Origin: Platycnemis pennipes
Taxonomy: Eukaryota > Arthropoda > Insecta > Odonata > Platycnemididae
NCBI GenBank assembly: GCA_933228895.1
Contig: OW121854.1
Coordinates: forward strand, 56,152,609 to 56,216,608
Direction: 5' to 3'
DNA length: 64,000 nt
Shown: positions 34,931 to 45,604 of the stretch, in pieces
Numbering within the stretch: position 1 is the stretch's first letter
Layout: every line of letters begins with the position of its first letter
Position numbers and translations under genes: made by a program
Notes under the pieces: generated by a model
What the model saw: the letters and a program-made list of their open reading frames with translations, nothing else
Told to the model about the DNA's origin: nothing
Databases searched by the model: none

Positions 34931-35925
34931 CGTCAGAGAGGTGGTATACCTAAAAGAGTGTACATAATAGATTAACTGATTTGGAGGAATGCTGGTAAAT
35001 TTATCTTTGACATCCTCCCTGCTCGTTGTGTAAAAATCACCTCAACTTCGCATTGCATGATTCGAGTACTGTGAACTGTAGAAATATCTACATAAATCGT
35101 ATTGTATCTGTTGGTACATGTGCGAGTGCATATTTTGTGATCATTTTAACCCTGCTATATACCCTCGAGGTGGCTTGTAGAATTCTTTTACATAGTAAAA
35201 TAACAAGTACCTAATATTTCACTTTTTTAAAGGATAGTTGGACGGCTAGTTGAATTGAATTTGTGAAAATGTTCCACTCTAAAATATAAAATCATCGATA
35301 GTTCTCAATTATACCTTTGAAAAATGGAAAATTACAAGTTGTAATTAATTTCGATGAACTTCACAATCTCTTATCTAACATTGACTCCCAAGAGTTCTAC
35401 CTATTGAATCAGGTTTTACATTACAGATGGACATTAAATACTTTCCATGCTATGTCACGCACCTTTTTTCACACGACGTACTTCTATCATTCTGCATATT
35501 TTTTACTTCCTCTAGTTCCATATACATCTGTTTTAATCCTTATAACTATTGCTGCGCCCATCAGTAAAATTAAACGATTTATTAATGCTTATTCTCTTCA
35601 AAGCTTGTAATAATAATTTAGATGAGGAAGATCTTACTCTAACCTATTTAGATTTACATTTATCAACTTTATATAAATGATTTCTCTCAATTTTATGTAG
35701 GCATATCAAATATATATATTCCCTGGTATCCATTAATGGGTTATAACCCAATTTGGCTTCTCTATCATTCCCCATTTTGAGAAAGCAATAGAAGCGTAGG
35801 CCATTTACTCTATCTTTTTCCTCATGTCAAAGAAGGAAATATTTCGATCATCTGAACTCCACTATTTCATTGAACTACGGGTGGTTAAAGTGATCCTATC
35901 CTCGGTAGACTGGAGTCACCTTTTA
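34931..35925. other. Intergenic sequence, nothing recognised
   Basis: A 97-codon frame at 35317-35610 has no family features. Confidence 0.4.
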
Positions 35926-35929
35926 TATC

Positions 35930-36125
35930 TCACTTATGATAAAAGCCGAATGGAAAGAACATTAGAGAGAAGGAAGATCTTGTATGAGATGAATGGAACA
36001 AGAAGTGAGGGATGTCAAACAAGAGAAATGGACTGCATAGCAAAATGTTGGCCGTTTTGATGTGAATGCCGAAAGAAGAGCATATGGAGGTGCGTCAGAC
36101 CAATTCTTGAATTGGTGGCCAGTGG
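35930..36125 (+). pseudogene. LINE family A 3' end, strongly mutated
   Basis: GAACATTAGAGAGAAGGAAG, then TTGTATGAGATGAATGGAAC, and a tail GCGTCAGACCAATTCTTGAA track the order of the family A coding tail (RMRYMEQ, NVKR, RRRxWRCVRP). Aligned by eye; several frame breaks. Confidence 0.5.
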
Positions 36126-36129
36126 GAAT

Positions 36130-38990
36130 TAAATCGGAGAGGTCCAGACTTTATCTATTATTAAATGTAATATTTCATAATCTTTTATTAATGTTTTATA
36201 TTTTTTAATAAATGTATTTCTGTTTGGAATTGAGGAAACAATGACCTGTCTCTTGGTTATAGGCTTTTGATTCGATAAAAATCTATCAATAATAATATTC
36301 ACTGAAAAAATCATTTAAAACCATATGCTTTTTCTGATATGTTTGTACTTCTTTATCACCATAACTAATTATCAATCCTCAGTTAAATTCTGAATTTGTC
36401 GTAGCTCGCTAATTAATCACTCTGTCTTTTATCCAACTTAAACTACCATAAGCATAGCATCTTCCATTCAGCTTTCAGTACTTGGTTATTTGGATAATTA
36501 TTTGACAGTACTTCCTTAAACTCATGGTGACTGTTTTAATCAGATTGTCATGCCTCTATGTGTTCAATAAGGTTATTTCCCTTCGTTGTGCTGTTAGTTG
36601 GATTTGATAAATATTGGAAATCAAATGCCAATATAAAGCTTAAGCCTCACTATTTTCCCTCAAAATTCAAATAGTATGTAATTGAATAACCTTTTAGATT
36701 GTACTTTTTTCTGTCAATACACTGTAACTTACACTAGTAGCACAGTTTAACTAAAGTTTATACGGAAAAAAATGAGGGAAATTCTTTAGAGAGAAAGCAA
36801 CATGGTTGTAAAGTAAATATTGCAAGCACGCTTATTTTCACTGTACATTTTAATGGGATGCCGATAGATGGAAATCCTATTTACGCATGCCTTAAAATTT
36901 CAAAAAAATATCTGATAAAAAATCTATAGTCTGCAATGAATATATACTGAAAAGGTATTAGAACAGGATCATAAGAAAAATAATTTTTGGAAATACTTAA
37001 GCCATGTGCATCGGAACCTACCTATAACATAGAATACGATTGGAAAAATGATACCAAAATTGTCTCGTCACTCACGCTTTCGAAACCGTATGCGAACTCC
37101 GCTATACATTACCCACAAACTCACAGTATCCTCCCTAATATCGTGCGGATATTGAGTATTACACATGCTGAAGACAACGATCGATTTCCCATCATTTTGG
37201 TGAGTTTATTACCGACTTATCAAACTTTTACGACAATTGTTCAATATAGATATGCCTGTGAGTGAAAGGAAACGTAAAAGGCAGAGTATTGGGATTCTTA
37301 AAATTATACGTCCTTCTGATATTGCAGAAAACGATGACATCAATTCCAAAAAGTTTTGAAATGATGAAAATTACCTTGTCTTGTAAATAATGTCTAATTC
37401 ATTAATTTAATTTTTCTATTTTTAAGTGAAAAACAGGACAATTTTTGCAGCCTAAGTCGTGCTATTGCTATTTATTCTTGATCACAGGATTACTTGTTGA
37501 CTCCAAGTATACCTGTATCATTGAAATCAAGTCATTGGCGAGTTGTATTTGACGAAAGAGTCTTCGAAGAATGTTGCATAGTAAAATACCATCCGTAAGT
37601 CTATGCCACTAACAAGGAAAATTTTTCTCATCTTTCTAAAGAAAATTTCAAATTAGTGTCAGTCATTTGGGGGAGTCAACCGACATCTGAAGTATTTAGG
37701 TTAGTTCTATATTTAGGTACTATGGTTACATTATATTTTAATATGCACGGAAAAAGAGTTGTGCAAAACTGATAGTATTTATTCCAAACACCAGCAAGCG
37801 AGATTTAGCGAATTCTTTCTCAACCATTTTGTAGTTGCTTAATATTTAAATTTCAAGTCAAAGGGATTGAATTGTTGGGCCAATGGGCAGTGTGTGGATT
37901 AAATATAGTTTATTTCAAGAATGGTGATTTATTTGACTTGAAATGAGGCTCTCAGGCATATTCATTTAACGGCTAATGCCTTAAGACTACGGGCTTTCGT
38001 GGCGAGCCAACAACAGGTTTTCATTAACACATTTAAAGAGCGGAAAAAATGATATCTAAAATTGTACTAGGGCGAAAAAAAATCGGTTTGTGGTATTCTG
38101 TGCAGATGGCAATTATAATTTCGGTGACATTTTTATCGGATCTGATTCTGTTTTAATAGGAGTGTATCACGAATAGTATTCAAATATTAGTTGAGAGGCA
38201 AGAGGGAAACTTTTTTGGTAACAGCCACGTAAAAATGAGACGTATCCGTCAGAATCGCGATTTAAAAAAATTTTGATTTTCCAGGAAGTCACAAATGTAT
38301 GTAATATCATTATAACAATATAATTTCATTTTAGTCGAAAACGTTTCCTTTCACACAAAGCAGAAAATTATATTTTCAATTTCCCGGAATCCATATCATC
38401 GAGACATTAAAGTTAACGGAAAACTAATTCCTATTTAAGTGACAGAACCTCATTTAATTTGTAAATAAATGAAACATTTTTAATACCATTATTATGTTAC
38501 CTAATAATTTAAAAACTAGCCTACTTGTGTGTGGCTATATTATAAATATTCAATATGAATTATTTATAAGTGATTGAGAATAATCACTCGCAATAACATT
38601 AGAGTTACTTCCGAATTTTTTATGGAAAACATTTGATGAGATTATTTGCATTCACTGTAGCTCTTGAGCTCTTTATATTTTACAAAAATAAGTAGCCAAT
38701 GGAAATGGACGTTTTTGTTCCACAGCGTAGTGGTGCAAGAGAGTTATTTATTAGGATTTGATTCGGCGAAAAAGTCATTATTAATGGAAGAGGAGCAACG
38801 ACAGGAAGCCTTAGTTTTTGTGTTAGGAATACATTATAAATTCCCCATTCTACCACTCTCCAACTGAACGCATTTTTATTTTATAAACCTACTCTCCCCC
38901 TAAATTTCACTTAACTATCATCTCCCAATGGGGTGTGAGGATGTCACGATACATATTACTTCACGACCGTCTCAACCTTCAGGTCTCCAA
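36130..38990. other. Intergenic desert, nothing recognised
   Basis: Strongly AT-rich. A 92-codon frame at 36987-37265 shows no known domain. No repeats recognised. Confidence 0.45.
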
Positions 38991-39043
38991 CCTCTTTCTT
39001 ACTTTTCTAATGCAACCTACTAACCCTCCACATTCATATTTCT

Positions 39044-39046
<3 letters not shown>

Positions 39047-39075
<29 letters not shown>
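39047..39075. repeat. (TA)n microsatellite
   Basis: About 14 TA units, directly at the left edge of the Penelope-like element. Confidence 0.95.
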
Positions 39076-39080
<5 letters not shown>

Positions 39081-39109
39081 GTAGAAGAGAGAGAAGAGAT
39101 GTCCTAATA

Positions 39110-39209
39110 AATGCTAGCAACAAGGTGTTGAGGGTGGGGGTGAAGGAAAGGATAATCAGTGGACACTTACCAGTAGATGACCCATGGAGAGCCTGGTGTC
39201 CACTGCGCT
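39110..39209 (+). repeat. Left inverted terminal repeat of the Penelope-like element
   Basis: Begins ATGCTAGCAACAAGGTGTTG and ends CCACTGCGCTT; exact reverse complement of 40184-40283. Contains the ATG-start MTHGEPGVHCA frame that appears on both strands. Confidence 0.9.
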
Positions 39210-39216
39210 TTGGAGC

Positions 39217-39241
39217 TTTCGGGTCACGAACCCTTCTTCAG
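39217..39241 (-). ncRNA. Hammerhead ribozyme-like core in the Penelope-like element
   Basis: Minus strand: CTGAAGA (39241-39235), stem GGGT/ACCC with loop TCGTG, GAAA (39220-39217). Both invariant core boxes and stem II are intact. Upstream TCCA could pair with a TGGA further 3', but helices I and III are not convincingly complete in the monomer. Hammerheads in this family are short and may act as dimers. Confidence 0.5.
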
Positions 39242-39391
39242 CTGGAGGAGATCACTACTGGGGTGTCACACTGGAGTCAAGGGTTTCGGTTGGTGTGTGA
39301 AAAGGGGATTGGCTAGGGTAAAAAGGAGGGAGGGGGAAGAGGGTGGACTAGGAAGGGGAAATGGAGAGGGAAATTGGACGGGTGGAGAAAG

Positions 39392-40216
39392 CTAGCGAAT
39401 GTTGATGCCGGGAGAAGTGGTTGATTTTAATATGGAAATATAGGCGAGCTCCCAGTGACGGAGCTCTAACGTAGATGTTTCAGGTGGGAATGCTCTGATT
39501 ACCTTCACTCTGAAGCAGTCATTGAAGGGAAGGTTATGAGAATTGGCGTGCTCGGCTACTGGCAACCTTAAATGTCGGGTGACACTGCTCCTATGGTTAT
39601 TGATTCGCATATTAAAAGAGGTGGTCGTCAGTCCTATATAGAAGGCCTGGCAGTGATTACAGGAAATTTCATAAATTACATTACTCGAAGAGCAGGTTCC
39701 TCGAGAATGTATTTGGTATGTGACGTTTGTAACCGGGCTGATAAAGGAGTGGGAATGGGAGTTAATGGGGCATGTGAGGCATCTGGGTTTGTTACAGGGA
39801 TGTGAGCCAATCGGTTGGAGATCGGAGGCACAAACTGATGATGGTAGTTGTATCTCGCGAATCCAAAGGCTGTTTTGGAGATTGGTAGGACGACGAAAGG
39901 AAAGCACGGGAGGTCTCGGGATAAGTGAGGAAGTTAAGGGGGAAGATAAAAGAATACATTGGGCTGACTTAAAGATAGTTTTTAATGCAAAATCTAGGCC
40001 CGGATGAAACGTGGTGGCGAAGATGGTAAGATTATTTGGTGATTTTTCTTCTGGCTCTGCTGTTGAGCGTGGCCCGTTGCGGGGAGCGCACGCCTTGGCC
40101 AGCTGCTCTCGGACTATTGAGGGTGGGTAACCACGGTTGAGGAAGGCTGATTCCAGGTCTTTTAAATAATTGAGGAAGAAATAAGCGCAGTGGACACCAG
40201 GCTCTCCATGGGTCAT
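39392..40216 (-). CDS. Penelope-like protein C-terminal part: RT end plus GIY-YIG endonuclease, 274 aa
   Basis: Penelope-like reverse transcriptases end in a GIY-YIG nuclease thought to nick the target site. After 11 residues derived from the inverted repeat (MTHGEPGVHCA), the protein starts in the last part of the RT region (YLKDLESAFLNRGYPPSIV, residues 18-36). A linker with Cys residues HPCNKPRCLTC (139-149) is the zinc-finger-like element of this family. The nuclease follows: VIYEISC (180-186), FYIG (192-195), R204, H208, and E251/E256 in TLELRHWELAYI. The frame is uninterrupted to its stop. The polymerase catalytic domain is missing, so this copy cannot retrotranspose alone. The ATG comes from the repeat and may not be used. 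Confidence 0.85.
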   Translation of the reverse strand: MTHGEPGVHCAYFFLNYLKDLESAFLNRGYPPSIVREQLAKACAPRNGPRSTAEPEEKSPNNLTIFATTFHPGLDFALKTIFKSAQCILLSSPLTSSLIPRPPVLSFRRPTNLQNSLWIREIQLPSSVCASDLQPIGSHPCNKPRCLTCPINSHSHSFISPVTNVTYQIHSRGTCSSSNVIYEISCNHCQAFYIGLTTTSFNMRINNHRSSVTRHLRLPVAEHANSHNLPFNDCFRVKVIRAFPPETSTLELRHWELAYISILKSTTSPGINIR

Positions 40217-40280
40217 CTACTGGTAAGTGTCCACTGATTATCCTTTCCTTCACCCCCACCCTCAACACCTTGTTGCTAGC

Positions 40281-40283
<3 letters not shown>
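40184..40283 (-). repeat. Right inverted terminal repeat of the Penelope-like element
   Basis: Exact reverse complement of 39110-39209; joins directly to RT-coding sequence at about 40183. Confidence 0.9.

Positions 40284-40331
<48 letters not shown>
40284..40331. repeat. (TA)n microsatellite
   Basis: About 24 TA units between the two Penelope-type units. Confidence 0.95.
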
Positions 40332-40332
<1 letters not shown>

Positions 40333-40378
40333 CAATTTCAGGAAGCACGTGACGTGTAACACATGTATAATAGTCACT

Positions 40379-40547
40379 AAACACAGAAAACACAAGTAAG
40401 GGACACTCACAAACGAATAAAACAGGAGCTTTCGAACAGCGTTGCTGTCTTTCTCCTCAGAAAGAGAAAGGAGAAAGACAGCAACGCTGTTCGAAAGCTC
40501 CTGTTTTATTCGTTTGTGAGTGTCCCTTACTTGTGTTTTCTGTGTTT
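40379..40547. mobile_element. Snap-back Penelope-type tail: 79-bp inverted arms
   Basis: Arms 40379-40457 and 40469-40547 are complementary along their full length and are separated by 11 bases (40458-40468). (TA)n lies on both sides. Each arm holds the end of a hammerhead-like motif; the minus-strand reading of the left arm retains the complete core. No coding sequence. It probably arose by template switching during target-primed reverse transcription. Confidence 0.7.
40430..40460 (-). ncRNA. Hammerhead ribozyme-like core (snap-back unit)
   Basis: Minus strand: CTGAGGA (40460-40454), stem GACAGC/GCTGTT with loop AAC, GAAA (40433-40430), then GCTCC as in the neighbouring element at 39217. 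The opposite arm has lost the CTGA box. Confidence 0.45.
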
Positions 40548-40566
40548 TTTATGTCGTCGCAACTAG

Positions 40567-40589
40567 TATATATATATATATATATATAT
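40567..40589. repeat. (TA)n microsatellite
   Basis: About 11 TA units closing the snap-back unit. Confidence 0.95.
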
Positions 40590-40609
40590 TAATATTCAAT
40601 ATATCACGG

Positions 40610-40815
40610 TAAGAATCGGGTAGTGTGGTGACAGGAGTATTGGTTTCCTACCACGAGGGCCCAAGTGTGAATCCCGGAAGCGGCAGATATTTTTCAGCGA
40701 TATACCTATCCCCACTCCAGTGCTGTGTGGAGAAGTCATTCAAATTCAATACTCAGTCAGCCAGATGGGACGTTAAGCAGTAGACTCCTTGGCGCTAAAC
40801 ATTAAGAGCAGGCTG
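40610..40815 (+). repeat. tRNA-derived SINE, family S1, copy 2
   Basis: A-box-like GGTAGTGTGGTGACAGG, a mutated B-box (GTGTGAATCCC), then GAAGCGGCAGATATTTTTC and CATTAAGAGCAGGCTGATG. Same architecture as 25850-26060. Confidence 0.7.
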
Positions 40816-40829
40816 ATGTTGACACTTGG

Positions 40830-41535
40830 TTTCTCTATACCCTTCCTTCGTTCCCAAAAAAGCCTCCAATCAATTATCCTCCTATCTTAAATGGCGTCAA
40901 TAATTTTTTTTCTTGGTCAAGTACCCCAAATAACAACGAAATTAAATACATTTTTGCTCTTTAGCCTGATGAGGACCACTGAACCGATGGTATAGACGCA
41001 TAAACAAGTGTTGATAATTAAATTAATTTATCGTAAAACATACATACGATATTATTAGACCTTGCCATGAGAATGAAACCTGATTGAAGGCGTTTGAGCT
41101 GTGGGTACAGAGAGGAGTATTGGGTAGTTTTGGAAAAGTTGGCACGTTGCTCGAGGAAATTATGTGAGAAATGAATATGTGGATTAAGATACTAATCAAA
41201 GGCTTCAGGATAATTAAAGCCAAAAAAGAAGGTTAGATCCTAGGCAAGAGGAAGAGATAGGAATAGGGCAGTCATTTTGAATGAATTAAAGGTGGGTGGA
41301 CTTATGCTGAAATGAATAAAAAAGAGTACTAAGATAAAATATTCTTGTGCGGCAAGTAGAGAAAAATTTACCTTTATAAAACTTTTCCTCCACCGTTGGA
41401 ACATCTGTAATCTTAATATTATGCTAAATATGTTTCTCGTTTTCATCGTTGGAGCCCAATTATACCATTACCAGGTTATCTTTGTACATTTTCGATAAAA
41501 TGCGCAGGAACGCCATTCATCTAGACTTCTTTGAC
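40830..41535. other. Intergenic sequence, nothing recognised
   Basis: CTGATGA at 40966-40972 followed by CTGAACCG hints at one more decayed Penelope-type tail; nothing else. Confidence 0.35.
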
Positions 41536-41539
41536 CGAA

Positions 41540-43330
41540 AGGTTACCGATTCAAACTGACTATTCCGAAGCTCTGACGTTAAGATGGATCCAATTCCTGC
41601 GAGACACTTCTAGGAGACTCCAGTATGTGTAGCGCTTGAGGAGTGTCCATGACTCTCCCTCATGGTTGAAGTTAATACGAAGAGAAGGGGAAGTCCCATG
41701 GATTACTTGCACGCATCTCACAACTCCTTTTTTAATAGGTTTCCTCGGAGAGAAAAAAACCTTCCAGGGCGCATCCAATCGGGGAGAAACCCACTGCATT
41801 TTAAATATCCCCGAGTCCCGGCACGAAAAATAAAAAAAAGAAGAGAAGAGACACCTTTTTTTCCCAGGGCCCTGCTAACGGGGGCAAACCCTATCTCAAC
41901 CCGGACCCGAGTGCTCCCCTGCCCCACCTCTTTTTCCCCCCTCACACCCTTCACAAGGTCCCCCAAACATCCCCACACACCCCCTTTTGCCTCAGCAAGC
42001 ACGGGCTTGAGTGCTGAGGGGGAAGGTATGAAGAAGATAGGGGGTATGAAGAAGATAGGGGGGAGGGGCAGGAGAAAGTAAGAGCCCCCGGGTGGTGTTA
42101 TCCTCGGAATGGAAGGTTCGCGGATGGGAGAGGAGGGCGCTGGTTAGGGGGGCGGGCTGGGGAGGGCAGAGGGTAAGAGAATCGGTTTCCTGCAACCGGG
42201 GATGAATGGGACCGAAAAAAAGGGGAGGGGGAGGGTGGAGGAGGCAGAGGAGGATCCAATGGGGGAGGGCGGCTGCAACAGCCCCTCCAACGGGAGCGGA
42301 AGGTGCGTGCGACTCCGGGGATGGGGTCTTGGTGGGGGCGGTGGCGCGGAGGGGGTTGCGAAATCGCTCGGTGGAGGGGAAGGGGCGGGGTGGGCGGGGG
42401 TGGAGAATGGGAGGAGGGAGGGGAGAGTTTGGCTCTGCCGTCGGCGGCCTGCCTGGACCAACGAACCAGGCGGGAGACTCAGTTCGATCCCGACCGTGGA
42501 GCTGTGACGAGGTTCCCCCGGCTCGTTTCGACAGCCCGGTCTCGGCCCTCGACAAAAGGGGTTCGGGTTAAACCGACACCCCGAAATACCTTCGTCATCC
42601 CGCGGACGCCACTCAAAGCTACTCCAGTGATTAGTCCCAACAGTTGGTTACGCCCACTATATTGTGCTCCGTCTCTCTAACCCTCCTTACTCACTTCTCC
42701 CGTAGTTGGTCCCACAGGGTGCGTGTTTGGGGCCCTTTTGTTTCCCGTCCTCCTTTCCGCCCCCGCCCGAGTGGGGCGGGGCGGACCTTCCCTATTTGAC
42801 AACAATCTCCAGGGCCTTGTGTTAACTGCTTTTAACCTTCGACTTTCGGCGGCGCTGGTGGTTTGAAGAGAACCAGGGTTTTCCCTGTGCATGGGACTCC
42901 TCCGGATGGTACTCCAAAGTTGGAGAGCGCGTAATTTACTCCTCAATACGGACAACTAAGGACTTGTGCTCCACGTATTCTTTCGAGCGGCACTTCATCG
43001 GGGTTACCCAGAGTTTCTCCGATTTCCGGAAGGGTGGTTTCTTCAAAGTCCTTTCGCCGAAGAGCTGATGTCTATCTACCAGTGAGGTGAGTTGTTTTCT
43101 TCCCAATATTAGGGTCTGGGCGGATGGAGCCGAGGTTCTAAATGGTTCTTTTAAGTTAACTCCCTCAAAAAAGTTCTCCAAGGACACGGAGAAACTTACC
43201 TTCCGACCCTTAAAACAGTTCGCCTGGCCACCTTAAGCCGTCTGGGCAAAGGTATAGCTTACAGGAGAATCGAATTGACTATTGATATCACCGACCCACC
43301 TTGATCAAGGTCTCGGCGGACTTTTTCCAG
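41540..43330. promoter_or_regulatory. Large GC-rich, CpG-rich island
   Basis: About 1.8 kb of high GC with abundant CpG, the largest such block in the window. It contains an ATCCAATCGG motif near 41776, a TTTAAATA box near 41803, a GC box GGGGCGGGGC near 42775, and a strong plus-strand donor GAG|GTGAGT at 43086/43087. It also holds a G-quadruplex motif at 42376-42400. Together this fits a promoter and non-coding first exon of a gene that continues outside the recognised regions. Open frames of 90-187 codons occur on both strands, all low-complexity (Pro, Arg, Gly rich) and unrecognised. Confidence 0.4.
42376..42400 (+). other. G-quadruplex motif
   Basis: Five runs of three to five G with loops of one or two bases (GGGG-AA-GGGG-C-GGGG-T-GGG-C-GGGGG), inside a G-rich stretch running from about 42190 to 42430. 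Confidence 0.85.
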
Positions 43331-44480
43331 AAAAACCTCGTCGACAGATCAATCACACCCCAATCCGGATAGCATTCAATGACTTACGAGTGCTTGTGAA
43401 TGCCAATGCATAACTTTCAATATAGCTTTATGAAGTTAGTTTACTCTTCCTTAATGGTGTTTGTGCGTCAGAAGGTCAACAAGTGCTATGAAAGTTTTTC
43501 CTTAGTTTTTCAGCCAAAACTGTGGTAATATTGAGGGTATCAAGGGGAGAATTCTGCTGCGAAGAAAGTATTTACTAGCAGGAACTGAAGGCACGGAATT
43601 CAATGAAAGATAGAAAGAAAAGAATCTTATAAAGGTCGATATTGAACGCCTTGATATTGAATCAATAGTCTTGATATTGAACGTAATCTAATATGCACAG
43701 AAACTTCTCCGTGAAAAAATATAGGAAATGTTGGGGTTGGAATAAATGGAATTGATTGCTGGGAAAACATTGATGCTTTGGAAGAAGGTATAAAGGTATG
43801 GCAATGTACTAGAAGATCTTGGTAGCTGAAAATAGGTGAATGGAGATTATAATAAAATGTGGAAAGAATCTTTAACGATATAATTTAAGAGAGATTCAAT
43901 AGTTAAATGGGTACAAAGAGTCTGAGAGCCTGAGAGAAATGGTCTTAAGATAAATTAAAGGGCAGTTATAATTATAAAGAGCTTAAAAATTCAATGATAT
44001 TAGGCTGCATGCGATATTGGCAGTAACGTTCATTAACAATCCAGTGTCTATCGAAACTAGTATTCATTCCATTCAATCGAGTTGAATGAAATAGATTGGC
44101 ACGACGTTAAGAGGGTGGAAAGTAAATAGATTTTTTCGTAAAACCTTTCCGGGACTTGAATTGGGAAATCTTATGGTTTTAGACAAATGGTCAAAATATT
44201 GCTGCAGTCGATAAGCCCTCAGTAAAAAGAAGTACCATCTAGCTGCAATAAGGCAGTTAGCATGTTATTTTGGCTTTAGAACGTCCAGCTTTTTCTCTTG
44301 CTCTTTCGTGGACGAGAAGTTTTTAGAGCCTATAGACCTATCGCCGAAATCATTTGTGCAAATAAGATTTGCTGGCAGTTCGAGTATAGGTAAGGTATTT
44401 TCGAGGAAGGGTGGAAAGCTTTGGAGAATCAGCTACGCCCTTTGAGATTAGCCTTGGAGTTTTCTCCACAAAACTTTTTC
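43331..44480. other. Intergenic sequence, nothing recognised
   Basis: No gene or repeat identified. Downstream of the copia remnant on the minus strand, but integrase and RT motifs are not seen. Confidence 0.4.
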
Positions 44481-44484
44481 TCCA

Positions 44485-45600
44485 AAGTTCTCTGTCAATA
44501 GAACTTCACCATAAATAGTACAATCTGATTCTCCATAAAACAGGCAACCTTAGGGAGAAAACACAACAAGAAAACCCTTCTCCATAGCCTTATTAACAGA
44601 AATGCGATTGGCATTAAGGTAAGGAACATAAAGAACATTCTTAATAATAGAAATATGTTGATTACCGTGAACAGTAACATGTCCTATACCTTCACTGCAT
44701 AACTTCTCACCACTGGCTATAGTTACTTCCATGCCAAGTATCTCATCATTAAAGTTCTGCAGCCAGTCCTTTCGGGAAGTTTTGTGTGCAGTAGCTCCAG
44801 AGTCCACCTGCCAGCTATTTGGATTGTAACTTGCACCCACATCACTTTGGAGACCATAGTTCTGCCTGGCGGAAGTTCTGCGTTGATCCTTGGAGGCTTT
44901 GCGCAACGGACATTCAGGACGCTTGTGCTTTGTACTCGTAGCAGACGACACTCTTCTTTCCGCAGGTCCTCGTGCCACCTTGCGTTTTCTGATGCCTCTC
45001 CCCTTTAGTCACGAACGCTGTCTCCACTGAATATCCAGGCTCCTTTGAAATTTGATTCAAAAGTTTACTTTTCACTAAGCCACTTGTTACCTGGACGTTT
45101 CAATTTTCCAGTGCCATGACTGACGGTTCATATTGCGGACTCAGCATGATAACCCCAATGAATTCATCATCATTGTCCTTCCCAATATCTGAAAAGTTTT
45201 GGGCAGCAGACATTACCTCAGTGATAAACGTTTCCATTGAAATCTGCGAGCTTAAGGTTGTAAAGCTTCCGTTGTAAACTTAGTCGCCTCCCAAGGCCGT
45301 CATCTTCATACGCCTTCGAAAGTGCATTCCACGCGTCCTAGGCTGTCTCACAATTCCGAACGTGGGTTATTGCTACACCATCCTACGTAAGACAAATTTT
45401 CGCCAGCGCACGCATGTCCTTATTACTTCTGACAGCTACCGATGTCTTATCATCATCGGGATGCCCGGCGATTGTTTGCCACAAATCTTCGTGTATCAGG
45501 TACATTATTATTTTAAATTTCCATGTACTATATCCGTCCCGACCGGAAAGAATTTTAATGGATGACAACGAAGCACCATAGTTTTATGCGGCTTGAACGT
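44485..45600 (-). pseudogene. Ty1/copia retrotransposon gag-protease remnant
   Basis: On the minus strand the N-terminal gag comes first (LSGRDGYSTWKF, MYLIHEDLWQTI; 45568-45383), then DAWNALSKAYEDDGLGRRLS and LQRKLYNLKL, then GKDNDDEFIGVIMLS in a different frame. A protease segment follows (44978-44550) with the active site WQVDSGATAHKT and then VLYVPYLNANRISV. At least two frameshifts and an in-frame stop break it. Integrase, reverse transcriptase and LTRs were not found, so it ends abruptly near 44485. Confidence 0.85.
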
Positions 45601-45604
45601 CCGA

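Larger units (their letters stand above)
39076..40283 (-). mobile_element. Penelope-like element, 5'-truncated, with inverted terminal repeats
   Basis: On the minus strand this contains the end of a reverse-transcriptase reading frame fused to a GIY-YIG endonuclease (39392-40216), then a pyrimidine-rich tail and a hammerhead-like core. Its two ends are the same 100 bases in opposite orientation (39110-39209 and 40184-40283), identical at every position I compared. Penelope-like elements are known for terminal repeats in direct or inverted order and for 5' truncation. (TA)n tracts border both sides. The perfect repeats suggest a young insertion. Confidence 0.85.

Noticed and set aside
39177..39395. 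72-codon plus-strand frame starting MTHGEPGVHCA
   Set aside because: Start comes from the Penelope inverted repeat; the rest is antisense to the element's tail.
39047..40589. CRISPR-like repeats
   Set aside because: The repeated units are TA microsatellites and inverted element ends, with no regular spacers, in a eukaryotic genome.
41992..42571. Open frames up to 187 codons in the GC-rich island
   Set aside because: Low-complexity Pro/Arg/Gly-rich frames on both strands, explained by base composition.
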